Shown here: positions 52,030 through 61,600 of the stretch, piece by piece
How the letters are laid out: each line of letters starts with the position of its first letter
How positions within the stretch are numbered: the stretch's first letter is position 1
Source: Candidatus Heimdallarchaeota archaeon
Lineage (GTDB): Archaea > Asgardarchaeota > Heimdallarchaeia > Heimdallarchaeales > Heimdallarchaeaceae
Reading direction: 5' to 3'
DNA length: 64,000 nucleotides
Assembly: GCA_018238545.1 (NCBI GenBank)
Contig: JABCTC010000006.1
Coordinates: forward strand, 1 to 64,000
The notes under the pieces: model-generated
What the model was told of the DNA's origin: nothing
The model's input: the letters and a program-made list of their open reading frames with translations, nothing else
The model's database searches: none
Position numbers and translations under genes: made by a program

Positions 52030-53031
52030 ATGGGGCATAGAAGGGTAAGTGCTCCCCATCGAGGATCTCTAGGATATCGAAGGGTAAGAGCAAGAAGAAC
52101 AGTACCTGCACCTCGCGCATGGCAAACATACGAGGGTGCTCCTAAGTTACTAGGTTTTCTTGGTATTAAAGCTGGAATGACACATTGCGAATATCTTGAA
52201 GATAGACCAAGAAGCCATTTAGTAAATAGGGAAGTTACTGTAGCGGTAACATGTATTGAAACACCACCAAATGTTGTATTTGGTTTACGTGGTTATAAAA
52301 AATCACCTTATGGTCTCAAAATTGTTGCTGATTTAATTACAACAGAGACAAAGGAAGAGCTTAAAAGAAGGGTTAAACTTCCTAAACAATACGATCTTGA
52401 GAAAGCAAAGAAAAATTTTGAAGACCACCTTGAGGAAATAGTTGAACTAAGAGCAATTGTTCATACTCAACCTTATCTCACAGGAGTTGGTATGAAGACG
52501 CCTCAAATTGCAGAAATTAAAATTGGTTGCTCAAAAATTGAGGAAGGATATCAGTATGGTATTTCTCTTCTTGGGAAAGAAGTGCTTATTCGAGATGTAT
52601 TCAAAGCTGGTGAATTTGTAGATTCTATTGGTGTAACAAAAGGAAAAGGTTTCCAAGGACCAGTAAAACGACATGGAATAAAAATCCTCCAACACAAGTC
52701 AAAAGCAACTAAAAGGGGAGTAGGTTCAATCGGTCCATGGACACCTTCAAGAACAATGTGGACTATTCCAAGATCTGGTCAGATGGGTTTCAATATTAGA
52801 ACCGAGTATAACAAAAGGATAATGCAGATTGGTTCTGATGGATCACAAATCGTTCCTAAGGGAGGATTTGTAAGATACGGTGTTGTGAAAAACAATTACG
52901 TTTTGCTTAAAGGATCTGTTCCAGGTCCTAAAAAGCGTACAATTCTACTAAGAGAACCTGTTAGAAAAGCTCCACAACCTGAGAAAGAGCCACAAATACT
53001 CTATATCTCAACAAGGAGTCAACAAGGTTAG
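52030..53031 (+). CDS. rpl3: Ribosomal protein uL3
   Basis: 333 residues, archaeal type with an N-terminal 'GHRRVSAPHRGSLGYRR' and a loop 'GVTKGKGFQGPVKRHGIKIL' (about 200-219) that reaches the peptidyl-transferase centre. 'GSIGPWTPSRTMWTIPRSGQ' (about 234-253) is typical. First of the block L3-L4-L23-L2. An AT-rich promoter-like stretch lies upstream (51950-52010). Confidence 0.97.
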   Translation: MGHRRVSAPHRGSLGYRRVRARRTVPAPRAWQTYEGAPKLLGFLGIKAGMTHCEYLEDRPRSHLVNREVTVAVTCIETPPNVVFGLRGYKKSPYGLKIVADLITTETKEELKRRVKLPKQYDLEKAKKNFEDHLEEIVELRAIVHTQPYLTGVGMKTPQIAEIKIGCSKIEEGYQYGISLLGKEVLIRDVFKAGEFVDSIGVTKGKGFQGPVKRHGIKILQHKSKATKRGVGSIGPWTPSRTMWTIPRSGQMGFNIRTEYNKRIMQIGSDGSQIVPKGGFVRYGVVKNNYVLLKGSVPGPKKRTILLREPVRKAPQPEKEPQILYISTRSQQG

Positions 53032-53047
53032 GATTGAGGCGATAAAG

Positions 53048-53845
53048 ATGAACACAAAAATATATTCCATCAAAGGAAAAAAACTTTCGGAAACAATTGA
53101 ACTACCAGAAGTATTCCAAACACAATTGCGACCAGATATAATTAAAAGAGCTGTACTTGCTGAACAAACCTGGAAGAGACAGCCAAAAGGCGTTAGTCCT
53201 ATGGCTGGAAAATCAGTTGCTGTTGAGAATTGGGGACCTGGTCGTGGTGCTGCAAGAGTTCCAAGAATAAAAGGTTCTAGAACACACAGTGCTCAACGAA
53301 CAGCTTTTATCCCACAAGCACGAGGCGGTCACAGGGCCCATCCTCCTAGAGCAGAGAAGAAGATAATAGAAAAAATCAATCGAAAGGAGCATCTAATTGC
53401 TTTGAAATCTGCTATAGCATATACAGCACAAAAAGAATCGGTGGGTCAAAGAGGGCATCGTTTTGATGATAAAACTGACTTCCCAATTGTTATTGAGTCA
53501 AAAGCAGAAGAACTGGCAAAGACTCAAGAGGTTGTTACACTGTTAGATAATTTAGGTCTATCTTTGGAATTATTAAGGGTGAAATTTGGTAAAAATGTTC
53601 GCCCTGGCAAAGGCAAAGGAAGAGGGCGTAAATACAAAGTACCTGTTGGTCCTTTAATAGTAGTAAGTAATAGTGAATGTTCTTTGGTCAAAGCAGGAAG
53701 AAATATTTTAGGTACCAATGTTGTTACTGTAAACAAACTTACAACTGAACTTTTAGCTCCAGGAACTCAACCTGGAAGACTAACAATCTGGACAGAAGAT
53801 GCAATAAAATCTTTGAATGAACGCTTTATTTCAGGTGATAAATAA
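53048..53845 (+). CDS. rpl4: Ribosomal protein uL4
   Basis: 265 residues. 'SPMAGKSVAVENWGPGRGAA' and 'RVPRIKGSRTHSAQRTAF', then the extended loop 'AHPPRAEKKIIEKINRKE', are typical of the archaeal/eukaryotic form. Lines the exit tunnel. The last base of its stop codon is the first base of the L23 start (TAATG). Confidence 0.97.
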   Translation: MNTKIYSIKGKKLSETIELPEVFQTQLRPDIIKRAVLAEQTWKRQPKGVSPMAGKSVAVENWGPGRGAARVPRIKGSRTHSAQRTAFIPQARGGHRAHPPRAEKKIIEKINRKEHLIALKSAIAYTAQKESVGQRGHRFDDKTDFPIVIESKAEELAKTQEVVTLLDNLGLSLELLRVKFGKNVRPGKGKGRGRKYKVPVGPLIVVSNSECSLVKAGRNILGTNVVTVNKLTTELLAPGTQPGRLTIWTEDAIKSLNERFISGDK

Positions 53846-54105
53846 TGGATCCGTACAAAATAATAGTAAAACCCCTTATCTCTGAAAAAGACTTCGAGTT
53901 AATTGAGAAAGAGAACAAGTTAGTTATCCAAGTTGCTCTGACCGCTACTAAGCACCAAATTAAAGAGGCGATGGAAAAATTGTACGAGGTTCAAGTTCTC
54001 AAAGTAAACACCTTGATCACACCAAAAGGAACAAAGAAAGCTTATGTAAAACTAAGCGAATTCGATGATGCTGCAGATATAGCTTCACGAATGGGATTAT
54101 TCTAA
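53845..54105 (+). CDS. rpl23: Ribosomal protein uL23
   Basis: 86 residues, the short archaeal form. 'IIVKPLISEKDFELIEKENK' start and 'TATKHQIKEAMEKLYEVQVL' (about 32-51) are family signatures. Sits at the exit-tunnel mouth where signal recognition particle docks. Start overlaps the L4 stop by 1 bp. Confidence 0.97.
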   Translation: MDPYKIIVKPLISEKDFELIEKENKLVIQVALTATKHQIKEAMEKLYEVQVLKVNTLITPKGTKKAYVKLSEFDDAADIASRMGLF

Positions 54106-54119
54106 AGGAAGTGAATTAG

Positions 54120-54857
54120 ATGGGTAAGAAAATATTAGTCCAAAGACGAGGTAGAGGAACATCACAATTCCGAGCTGCTTCCCATAAGAGAAAAGGTAGT
54201 GTCAAATATAGAAAAATTACCAAAATTGAATATACTGACGAAATAATAATCGGTTCAGTAAAGGATATTGTACATGACCCTGGAAGAGGAGCGCCTGTAG
54301 CAATAGTTCTTTTTCAAGATGGATTGAAAAAAGTGATACTGCCCTCTGAAGGATTAAGAGTAGGACAAACTATCGAATATGGTACTGGTGCATCAGCTGT
54401 TATCGGTAATACAATCCCCTTACAAGCAATTCCTGATGGATCTCCTGTCTTCAATATAGAATTAACCCCTGGAGATGGAGGTCGTTTAATCCGATCTAGT
54501 GGCGGATATGCAACTATCTTAGGTCGTGATAAAGGAAAAGTAACTCTTCAATTACCAAGTGGTGAAATGAAAGAAATTCCTCAAAGGTGCCGAGCAACAA
54601 TTGGTATTGTGGCAGGCGGAGGAAGAACCGAAAAACCATTTGTTAAAGCAGGAAATAAACATCATCTCAAAAAAGCAAAAGGGCATTATTATCCAAGAGT
54701 GAGAGGTGTTGCTATGAATGCGGTTTCTCATCCACATGGTGGTGGTGCACATCAAAGCCCTCCACGTGCAACAACCGTTTCAAGACATGCTCAACCTGGA
54801 AGAAAAGTTGGTCTTATTGCAGCAAGAAGAAGTGGAAGAAGAAGAGGCAAGAAATAA
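54120..54857 (+). CDS. rpl2: Ribosomal protein uL2
   Basis: 245 residues. 'RRGRGTSQFRAASHKRKGSV' start, 'DPGRGAPVAIVLF' and the C-terminal 'GVAMNAVSHPHGGGAHQSPP' with the conserved His at the peptidyl-transferase centre. After L2 the usual S19-L22-S3 genes are missing; a PAC2-family gene and tRNA-Arg follow. Confidence 0.97.
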   Translation: MGKKILVQRRGRGTSQFRAASHKRKGSVKYRKITKIEYTDEIIIGSVKDIVHDPGRGAPVAIVLFQDGLKKVILPSEGLRVGQTIEYGTGASAVIGNTIPLQAIPDGSPVFNIELTPGDGGRLIRSSGGYATILGRDKGKVTLQLPSGEMKEIPQRCRATIGIVAGGGRTEKPFVKAGNKHHLKKAKGHYYPRVRGVAMNAVSHPHGGGAHQSPPRATTVSRHAQPGRKVGLIAARRSGRRRGKK

Positions 54858-54947
54858 TTTTGCCCTTTTATTTTTTATTTTTACATTTTTTAATAAACAT
54901 AGTCATTAAAAACCCAAGGCTAAGATATATTGATAAGGAGTATTAGA

Positions 54948-55691
54948 ATGACAAGTAAGAAAACATACGGAGATGTCGAGTTTATATTTGAAAAACCTCA
55001 AAACTTTGAAGGTTGTGTTCTCTTAAACGGATGGCATGGGATCGGAGAATGTGGCTTTATATCGATGAGTCATTTAGTTGAAAACCTAGGATTAGAACGC
55101 ATCGGTTTCATCATTACAAATAACCTACCTCAGTTTATTTCTATCAAAAATGAGCAAATTACTTTTCCATTTGAAATTTATCGCAAAGATAATTTAGTCG
55201 TAATATTGCCCATTTTTGAACCAATAAAATCTGAACATTTGCTTTTTACCAAAACTATTGTTGAATGGTCTATTGAAGAGAAATTCCAACAGGCTATTCT
55301 TATTGGCGGGTTGGATAAGCGTTTGCAAGGTGAACATGCTGTCAAGGGGATTTACACCCGTTCTTTCAAAAGGGACACTTCTATTTCTTCTATCCCTGTT
55401 CTTGATGAAGGACTATATGTAACTGGTCCCTTAGCTTACATGCTCATGTTTTACGAGCTCAATCAATTCCCCGCTGTAGCTCTCTTACCATATGCGGAAA
55501 GATCACGACCTGATCCTGTTGCCGCAAGTGTAGCAATAGAACAGATCAATCTCTTATTAGGTATTGGAATTGACACAGAAGGATTGCTGAAAGAAGCAGA
55601 AAAGATAGAGAAGGAAATCGAGTCGTTAATCCAAGCAAGCAAACCTACAAGGGATAGAGATAAAGATTCTGATCAAGGAATGTTTGTGTAG
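54948..55691 (+). CDS. PAC2-family (proteasome assembly chaperone-like) protein
   Basis: 247 residues from ATG 54948 (preceded by AAGGAG; an in-frame TTG at 54930 is less likely). 'CVLLNGWHGIGECGFISMSH' (about 23-42) and 'AYMLMFYELNQFPAVALLPY' (about 164-183; family 'G.....A...g.p...l') match PAC2/DUF75 proteins. In eukaryotes PAC2 helps assemble proteasome alpha rings; archaeal relatives (PbaA/PbaB) are proteasome-related. No proteasome gene is nearby. Helical C-terminus. Confidence 0.85.
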   Translation: MTSKKTYGDVEFIFEKPQNFEGCVLLNGWHGIGECGFISMSHLVENLGLERIGFIITNNLPQFISIKNEQITFPFEIYRKDNLVVILPIFEPIKSEHLLFTKTIVEWSIEEKFQQAILIGGLDKRLQGEHAVKGIYTRSFKRDTSISSIPVLDEGLYVTGPLAYMLMFYELNQFPAVALLPYAERSRPDPVAASVAIEQINLLLGIGIDTEGLLKEAEKIEKEIESLIQASKPTRDRDKDSDQGMFV

Positions 55692-55705
55692 ACGAATAAA
55701 AAAAG

Positions 55706-55798
55706 TGGCGGACCAGACAGGATTTGAACCTGCGAACCCCGGCTTTCTTCAATAGATTTCCGGAGGCCGGTGCCTTATCCAGACTAGACTACTGGTCC
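55706..55798 (-). tRNA. tRNA-Arg (CCG) with a 15-nt intron
   Basis: Minus-strand tRNA: acceptor GGACCAG/CTGGTCC, anticodon stem CCGGC/GCCGG, anticodon CCG (complement at 55761-55763), T-arm 'GCAGGTTCAAATCCTGT', encoded CCA at 55706-55708. Between G37 and A38 there are 15 extra nucleotides (55745-55759), the canonical archaeal intron site (37/38), which the splicing endonuclease removes. Confidence 0.92.
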
Positions 55799-55854
55799 AT
55801 TTTCTTTTTCAAATAATGTAGAATTTATTAAAACTAATTCATTGGTATAAAAAA

Positions 55855-56970
55855 CTAAATGTCGTAAGAGAAATCCTCCTCCTCTTGGAGTAGAAACTCT
55901 TCAGAAATTGACAATTTAGCAACATCTTTGAATTTTTCTTTGGTTTTGAGCATAGTTAACACCATAGTCTTCAAAGCTTCTACAAGTTCTTCTAATCCCT
56001 TACCTTCCATAGTAGAAACGTGATATTCCGTTTTGAACTCAGCTTTAGCTTCTTTAATTTGCTCGTCAGTGAGCAGGTCTACTTTGTTAAGTACTCTAAT
56101 AGTAGGATTATCACTGAACTCATTGGAAATATCCTCAAGCAAATTATTCTGTTCTTTAGCAGATAATTCGGCCTTTTTTGAGTAATCAAACATGTATACA
56201 ATAACATCTGAAATATGCTTGATTGAAGCAATACTTTGAAGTTCAATTAAACTGCGTTCATCAAAAGGACGATCAAGTAAACCAGGTGTATCAACAATCT
56301 GAACGAGAGTTAAGCCAAAATTTGCATGACCAAACACTATCTGTTTTGTAGTAAAAGGATATTCACCCACTTCAGGTGATCCTGAGGAAATACACCTAAC
56401 AAGAGAAGATTTACCAACATTAGGGGCACCAGCAATGACTATCGTAGGGAGGATAGTATTAAAATCGGGTACAGATTTCAATTTTTTAACAATTCGGATA
56501 AGATACTTCACATCTCCACGAGCCTTTTTAACAAGAGACACATATCTACCTCCTGTTTCCTTTCTTATTGAAGCCATAACAATAGGGTGATTTGTATCAT
56601 TTAGTTTCTGTAATTGTTCCCTCTCAATTTCACGTAACTGATTAGACATGCCTTTTAATCTGCCAAGTACCTTCTTGATTTTGTCAACACTCCCCACTAA
56701 ATTACAAAGTTCTTGATAAAATGGATGAATATCTTCAACCCAAGGAAACAGATTAATTATGCTATCAATCTTTCTGGTTAATTCATCTGTTAAGGTATTA
56801 ATTCTATCTTTTTCAAGAAAAGAAAGTTTTTGTTCTCTGCTAATTCTTTTCTTAATACGTGTTCGTCTAATAGCTTGGCTTTGTTGAAAAGCATTGTCTA
56901 TGATTTCATCTATGGGAGAGATATAAGTAACCCTTCTAAACGGGTTGCTTGTTTTAGGGTCATTTTTCAA
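55855..56970 (-). CDS. NOG1-like GTPase (ribosome assembly)
   Basis: 371 residues. An N-terminal helical domain is followed by the GTPase: G1 'IAGAPNVGKSSLVRCISSG' (about 179-197), G2 in 'EVGEYPFTTKQIVFGH', G3 'VDTPGLLDRPFDERSLIELQ', G4 'VLNKVDLLTDEQ'. The order and N-terminal domain match archaeal/eukaryotic NOG1 (GTPBP4) of the Obg-HflX class, needed for 60S subunit assembly. It follows TrpS on the same strand by 2 bp, so they may be co-transcribed. Confidence 0.9.
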   Translation of the reverse strand: MKNDPKTSNPFRRVTYISPIDEIIDNAFQQSQAIRRTRIKKRISREQKLSFLEKDRINTLTDELTRKIDSIINLFPWVEDIHPFYQELCNLVGSVDKIKKVLGRLKGMSNQLREIEREQLQKLNDTNHPIVMASIRKETGGRYVSLVKKARGDVKYLIRIVKKLKSVPDFNTILPTIVIAGAPNVGKSSLVRCISSGSPEVGEYPFTTKQIVFGHANFGLTLVQIVDTPGLLDRPFDERSLIELQSIASIKHISDVIVYMFDYSKKAELSAKEQNNLLEDISNEFSDNPTIRVLNKVDLLTDEQIKEAKAEFKTEYHVSTMEGKGLEELVEALKTMVLTMLKTKEKFKDVAKLSISEEFLLQEEEDFSYDI

Positions 56971-56972
56971 TA

Positions 56973-58103
56973 TTAATCACTTTCTGAATCTAGCACTGTC
57001 ATGTCAATTTCGTGTTCAAAGTACTTGGGAAGACACTTTATTACTTCTTTTCGTTGAGTTTTATGTTTTTCTTGATACTTCAGTACCATCTCAAGTAAAC
57101 GGGGCTTACAATCAAGACCACAAATAAGTTTACCACCTAAACAGCCTTGACGAGTTTCCTCTAAATCATCATCATCTTGAATGAAAAATTTTTCAAACCA
57201 ATCAAAAATTGTACAAATGGTAGGATTTGCTCCAAGTTCTCTTTGTTCTTTAACTGTAGTTCTTCCACCAGTGAAAGCGCCCATTATCTTTTTCTTTACA
57301 GTCTTAGGATCATCTCTTAGGAAAACACATGTTTCAGGAGATGATGAAGACATAGGTCCCCCTGTAAGACCCTTCATATACCTGATGTATAAAGAGGCGG
57401 GCAAAGTAATTTTACGCTTTCGAGCAATGTCTCGAGTTAAGCGCATGTATACATCCTGATCAAGACCAATTGGAACAACAACTGGAAAATCATCATCTAC
57501 AGAGGGCTGGAGAATATGAGCTGCTTGAATGCAGGCATAATAAACAATACCCGCATTTTCCTCACCAGTTAGACCTAAGGCAGCTTTAATGGCATTATAT
57601 GTTTGGTTAATAGAAAACGTCAAAGCAAGATAATGGATTCTTGGTGTAACACTGGAAATGTAGGCATGAACATTATTAGGATTAAAACCTACTGCAAAAA
57701 TGTCAATAGCATTCTCCAAAGCAGGTTTATATGTATTTTCCAAGTTTTCAACTTTGCGAAAAACATACTTCTCGTCATCAGATAGGGGCATATAAAATTT
57801 ACAATCATATTTCTTTTGCAAGTAACGTATTAATTCAAAAAGAATCAAATGACCAAAATGTAAATCGTTTGATGGACCACGACCGCTGATAATGGCAAAT
57901 CCTTTGTTTTGTTCAATTCTGCTAAGGATTTTATCAAAGTCTCTATGTGCAAAGACTACTCCTCTCCTAAATAACAAGTGATCCTCTCCTATTCGAGGTA
58001 AAACATTATCTATTTTAGCAATACCAAACTCTTTGAGAATAGTTTCGTAATCCGTCCTTTTCTCTATCTCTCTATTTTCTACAATCTTGCTCATTCTAAA
58101 CAC
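56973..58103 (-). CDS. trpS: Tryptophanyl-tRNA synthetase
   Basis: Charges tRNA-Trp. 376 residues, the archaeal/eukaryotic type. The HIGH-like motif is 'SGRGPSNDLHFGHLILFELI' (about 93-112), and the KMSKS-like motif is 'GGPMSSSSPETCVFL' (about 249-263). 'VVPIGLDQDVYMRLTRDIAR' is the tRNA-acceptor-side helix. 'GREQRELGANPT'-type C-terminal region follows (here 'VKEQRELGANPTICTIFDWF'). ATG 58103. Confidence 0.95.
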   Translation of the reverse strand: MFRMSKIVENREIEKRTDYETILKEFGIAKIDNVLPRIGEDHLLFRRGVVFAHRDFDKILSRIEQNKGFAIISGRGPSNDLHFGHLILFELIRYLQKKYDCKFYMPLSDDEKYVFRKVENLENTYKPALENAIDIFAVGFNPNNVHAYISSVTPRIHYLALTFSINQTYNAIKAALGLTGEENAGIVYYACIQAAHILQPSVDDDFPVVVPIGLDQDVYMRLTRDIARKRKITLPASLYIRYMKGLTGGPMSSSSPETCVFLRDDPKTVKKKIMGAFTGGRTTVKEQRELGANPTICTIFDWFEKFFIQDDDDLEETRQGCLGGKLICGLDCKPRLLEMVLKYQEKHKTQRKEVIKCLPKYFEHEIDMTVLDSESD

Positions 58104-58271
58104 CTTTTACAAAATGAGAATAAAATACTTTTCAAAGAATAGCGATTTGGTCTGTCCCCTATAGAAATTTTGCAGTTGATAAAACAGGGGAAAGTCAATG
58201 CCAGTCCAAGTTACCACGCTCAATATCTTTTTACAAAAAAGTCTTTATAAGATTGTCGAACAAATAAAATA

Positions 58272-59696
58272 ATGATGGAAACTTGGAAAAAGATCTATCT
58301 AGAAGCATCAAAATCGATTGACGATGATAGTATTCGTTCCAAAGGTGTCATATTAGGATTTAATGTCAACATAGACAAAGTTATCAAAATAACTCCTGAA
58401 ATCCTCTCAAATATTCCACAGACAACTAGAGTAAAAAATAGATTATCAGGCAATAGTAGTCCAAAAGTAATTACGAATATTGAAGAATTGCTTATTTGTC
58501 TACTTCAATCAATTAACGAAGGTAAAGCAGATGAGGTTCTCATAAGTTCAGATGAGGTTGCTATCTGGATAGAGGAGCACTTTGTGATCTCAAGAACATT
58601 GTTGGGGGGTCAAGCAGGAATAATGGCAAACCTGTTGAGAAAAATTGAAGTAAATCCGGTATTGTTAAGCATGCCAATTTCAAGTCCCAATTTAACTAAA
58701 TTGCTTGATTCATCAATTATTGACCCAATTACAAGCTATGATAAATTTCAATTAGAATCAAAAAATGCTTCAGAGAAGATCGAACCAATAACACACTATG
58801 TTTTTGAGTTCTCTAAAGGTCAGTATTCGGTCGGTGACAGGATAATTAATTGCGAAAGATCAAACCGCTTTATTGGTTCATATGATAAAATAAATTCCCT
58901 ACTTATGTTTTCAGAGGAATTTAGTGAATATAGTATTAATAACATATCAAATTATACCTTATGTGTTATAGCAGGATTTCATCTCATTAATTTGGGAAAT
59001 AGTTCTTCTAAATCTTATGCAGAGTTTTTCGAACCTGTACTAAGTTTAATAAGAAAATGGAAAGAAAGAAAACCTTCTCTAATTGTTCATCTAGAACTTG
59101 CTGCAGTAAAAGATGGTGTTTTGAAACAAGCGATAATTGATAATCTATTTACAGTTGTTGATTCTATTGGATTAAATGAACAAGAACTTGTATCTTTTCT
59201 ACATTGTATTGATAAATCTCTTTCAATATCTTTGCATTCAACCATGTCTTCGATTAATATATTCAAAGGAATGCACGCTATTTTTTCCAAGTACCCTCAC
59301 ATCCGGCTACATCTTCACTATCTTGATTATTTTTTGCTTTTATCCCCTTTAATCTCAGAAGAATCTGCTCTTATGCGAAAAAATTCATTGGTTATTTCTT
59401 CACTTTTTGCTGCAACTAAAGCAAAAAACGGAAGTATAGATAGATTATCAGACACAAAACTGATTGATTATAATATATCGAAAAAAGGTTTAGAAGAGTT
59501 GCAGAATCTAGAAAATTATCTAGTAAACGAACGGGATGGTGATAATAGTTTCATAAATAATGGTTACATACAAACAAAATCATTTACTATGGTTGGAACC
59601 CCAACCATAGTTGTACCATCTCCAAAGTACTTGGTAGGCCTTGGAGATACTATTTCTCTGGTGTCACTTTTGTATGAATTCAATAAACTTGACTAA
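58272..59696 (+). CDS. ADP-dependent phosphofructokinase/glucokinase family kinase
   Basis: Phosphorylates fructose 6-phosphate or glucose with ADP in the modified Embden-Meyerhof pathway of archaea. 474 residues. 'KGVILGFNVNIDKVIKITPE' (about 24-43) start, 'LLGGQAGIMANLLRKIE' (about 114-130; family 'GGNAANMA'), 'SIGLNEQELVSFLH' (NE.E motif), and the C-terminal 'PKYLVGLGDTISLVSLLYEF' containing the catalytic Asp of G-x-G-D. The two substrates cannot be told apart from this alone. Own promoter upstream. Confidence 0.9.
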   Translation: MMETWKKIYLEASKSIDDDSIRSKGVILGFNVNIDKVIKITPEILSNIPQTTRVKNRLSGNSSPKVITNIEELLICLLQSINEGKADEVLISSDEVAIWIEEHFVISRTLLGGQAGIMANLLRKIEVNPVLLSMPISSPNLTKLLDSSIIDPITSYDKFQLESKNASEKIEPITHYVFEFSKGQYSVGDRIINCERSNRFIGSYDKINSLLMFSEEFSEYSINNISNYTLCVIAGFHLINLGNSSSKSYAEFFEPVLSLIRKWKERKPSLIVHLELAAVKDGVLKQAIIDNLFTVVDSIGLNEQELVSFLHCIDKSLSISLHSTMSSINIFKGMHAIFSKYPHIRLHLHYLDYFLLLSPLISEESALMRKNSLVISSLFAATKAKNGSIDRLSDTKLIDYNISKKGLEELQNLENYLVNERDGDNSFINNGYIQTKSFTMVGTPTIVVPSPKYLVGLGDTISLVSLLYEFNKLD

Positions 59697-59807
59697 TCAG
59701 AGAGAACATTATTCGCTGTTTTAGTAAATGCTAATTGATTTCTCGGTGTTTAAATAACTTCTTCTAATAAAGATAATGAGTTTCAATTCAAATTAAATAA
59801 TTCGAAG

Positions 59808-61217
59808 TTGACGACAATGATGACTGTAGATCACCTTTCAGAAGAAAAGCAAAATTCTTTAGATTGGAAGCAGAATAATGATATTATTACAATACAAGTA
59901 TTCGAGATTAGTTTGAATAGGAGTCGAGATCAACTAGCAAATTTGTTAACGGAATTAAAGTCAAAAAACGTAATGTTTACTTTGAAAATAACAAGAAACA
60001 ACCTTTTTCTCTTGATTTATTCTCTGAACAATTCAGGAAATACAAACAAAGAAACTGGGTTGATAAATCATGTTGTGCAAACTTATTCTCTCAATGATAC
60101 AGTTAATGTAGAGGATTTTTTCATTCAAAATGTGAAGAAAGTAGTTCAAAAGGATTACATTCTACAATTCTTTCATGAAGGTGAAAAACAGTCCTATGCA
60201 CTAGGGCTTTTGCTTTCTTCAATAGATTCAGATTCTAATAGTTTTTTGAAGCATTTTACTAATTTCATGGTTAATCTTGTGAAAGCTGATATTTTCTCAA
60301 TAATTATTTCTTCTATCCCATCAATTGACAGAACAGCTTCAATACGCTCAAAATGGGCGCTAATGCTTCTCGCTCAATCTGATAACCGAATTCAGATAGA
60401 AAAAAAGGAAGAAACATTTCATCGTTTCCTAAATGCGAATTCATCAAAACTACATTGTAAATTATCATATATAACAAAGAAAGAATTCGTGAGGCACAAA
60501 ACAAATTTTAGATACCTTGTTCCTTGGCATTATCATAAAGGCGATTTTGCAGATAATATTGAGATAAACAAATTACTGATATTTGATAACAATTCTCTTA
60601 ATCCAACAGTAGAGCATTACACAAATACACTTAGTACAACCCAATCTACTCCAGTTAAAGAAAAACTAATAATCAAAGAAGCTCGGGTGGTTAAACGACC
60701 CTTTCCTTCTGTCAAAGCTTCAAAACCTAGCAAACACATTTCTCCCCCAGTAATTGTTGAAGCGGAGAGAAAACCCAATTTTACAAGAATGAAGAGGGAC
60801 AAATATTTGGTAAGTAATTTAGACGATATTTCTATTCCTATGCCAAAAACAATGAATGTTGTTTTTGATTTAGAGTATTTGAAGGTAAGAATTAGCAAGA
60901 TGTTTAAGGATTTCGAATTTAAAGAAACAGTGATTTTTGAGGATGATTTTGACTTGGTTCTTCGAAAAGGATCCTTTTATATATTTACTAAATTCTATAA
61001 GGAGATTCTAAATCAAGCTGAAGCCTATAAAATTATTGAACATTTAAGTAGTATAGCAGGGTTAAGGAACCAATTTTTATGTATTGTAGTTGCTGATACT
61101 ATAGAAGAAAAATCTATGAAGATTCTAAACGAGTTTAATGTGCTTCATTTAACGTTAAGTGATGTTTTACTTGAGGATACGCTGAAAAATAAGATTTACA
61201 ATACTATCTTAGCCTAG
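59808..61217 (+). CDS. Unknown protein with possible restriction-nuclease-like C-terminal domain
   Basis: 469 residues. The N-terminal half has 'SRDQLANLLTELKSKNVMFT' (about 38-57), a basic Pro-rich linker near residues 290-325 ('VVKRPFPSVKASKPSKHISP'), and a C-terminal alpha/beta domain. In the last part 'DDFDLVLRKGSFYIFTKFYK' (about 382-401) resembles a PD-(D/E)xK pattern (D then x-K, here 'FTKF', as in Mrr-like nucleases), then 'FLCIVVADTIEE'. The active-site Glu is replaced, so it may be an inactive relative. This is a weak call. ATG 59808 or 59817. Confidence 0.5.
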   Translation: MTTMMTVDHLSEEKQNSLDWKQNNDIITIQVFEISLNRSRDQLANLLTELKSKNVMFTLKITRNNLFLLIYSLNNSGNTNKETGLINHVVQTYSLNDTVNVEDFFIQNVKKVVQKDYILQFFHEGEKQSYALGLLLSSIDSDSNSFLKHFTNFMVNLVKADIFSIIISSIPSIDRTASIRSKWALMLLAQSDNRIQIEKKEETFHRFLNANSSKLHCKLSYITKKEFVRHKTNFRYLVPWHYHKGDFADNIEINKLLIFDNNSLNPTVEHYTNTLSTTQSTPVKEKLIIKEARVVKRPFPSVKASKPSKHISPPVIVEAERKPNFTRMKRDKYLVSNLDDISIPMPKTMNVVFDLEYLKVRISKMFKDFEFKETVIFEDDFDLVLRKGSFYIFTKFYKEILNQAEAYKIIEHLSSIAGLRNQFLCIVVADTIEEKSMKILNEFNVLHLTLSDVLLEDTLKNKIYNTILA

Positions 61218-61299
61218 AAAGATGGCTGTTTTTTACCACCTTTGTTTATAATGCTGCATCAATTATTGCGGATAATACAACTAGAAAACAGGGGAATGG

Positions 61300-61361
61300 C
61301 AGTTTCTTTCTTGTTGTCTTTTAGAATATTCTTACACTTCTAAGTATGCCTTAATAGAGTG
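61300..61361 (+). promoter_or_regulatory. Conserved upstream block of peptide gene 6
   Basis: 'CAGTTTCTTTCTTGTTG' and 'CTTTTAGAAT' (61300-61327), then 'CTTCTAAGTATG', then 'ATAGAGTGATG'. Same order and spacing as the blocks at 4321-4381, 4528-4592 and 7739-7799, although more than 50 kb away and on the other strand. Confidence 0.65.
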
Positions 61362-61368
61362 ATGAATA

Positions 61369-61440
61369 ATGATGAAACAAACATATGACCCTGAACCTGG
61401 CGATGACGACATAGGACCACCGTTGTGGTTTCCTAATTAA
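61369..61440 (+). CDS. Short peptide gene 6 (YDPEPGDDD...PPLWFPN)
   Basis: A 23-residue peptide from a double ATG, core 'QTYDPEPGDDD' and C-terminus 'IGPPLWFPN' ending at TAA. It has the same last seven residues as peptide 2 and the conserved upstream block. It lies 160 bp upstream of TPR gene 4 (61601-63190, broken by one amber codon) on the same strand, giving the same order peptide-then-receptor as for peptides 1, 2 and 4. Function inferred from the family. Confidence 0.75.
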   Translation: MMKQTYDPEPGDDDIGPPLWFPN

Positions 61441-61600
61441 TTTTTTTTCTTAATCTGTTTTGAATGGATAATTTATATCAATGGTTTTTACTTATTTATT
61501 ACCCGAGTTTATATATGAAATGTCGGATTAATTTATAGATAACTGTTGCGCGCATGTATTGAAAAAAATAATTGTGTAGTAAATCAGTTTTCAAAGAAGT

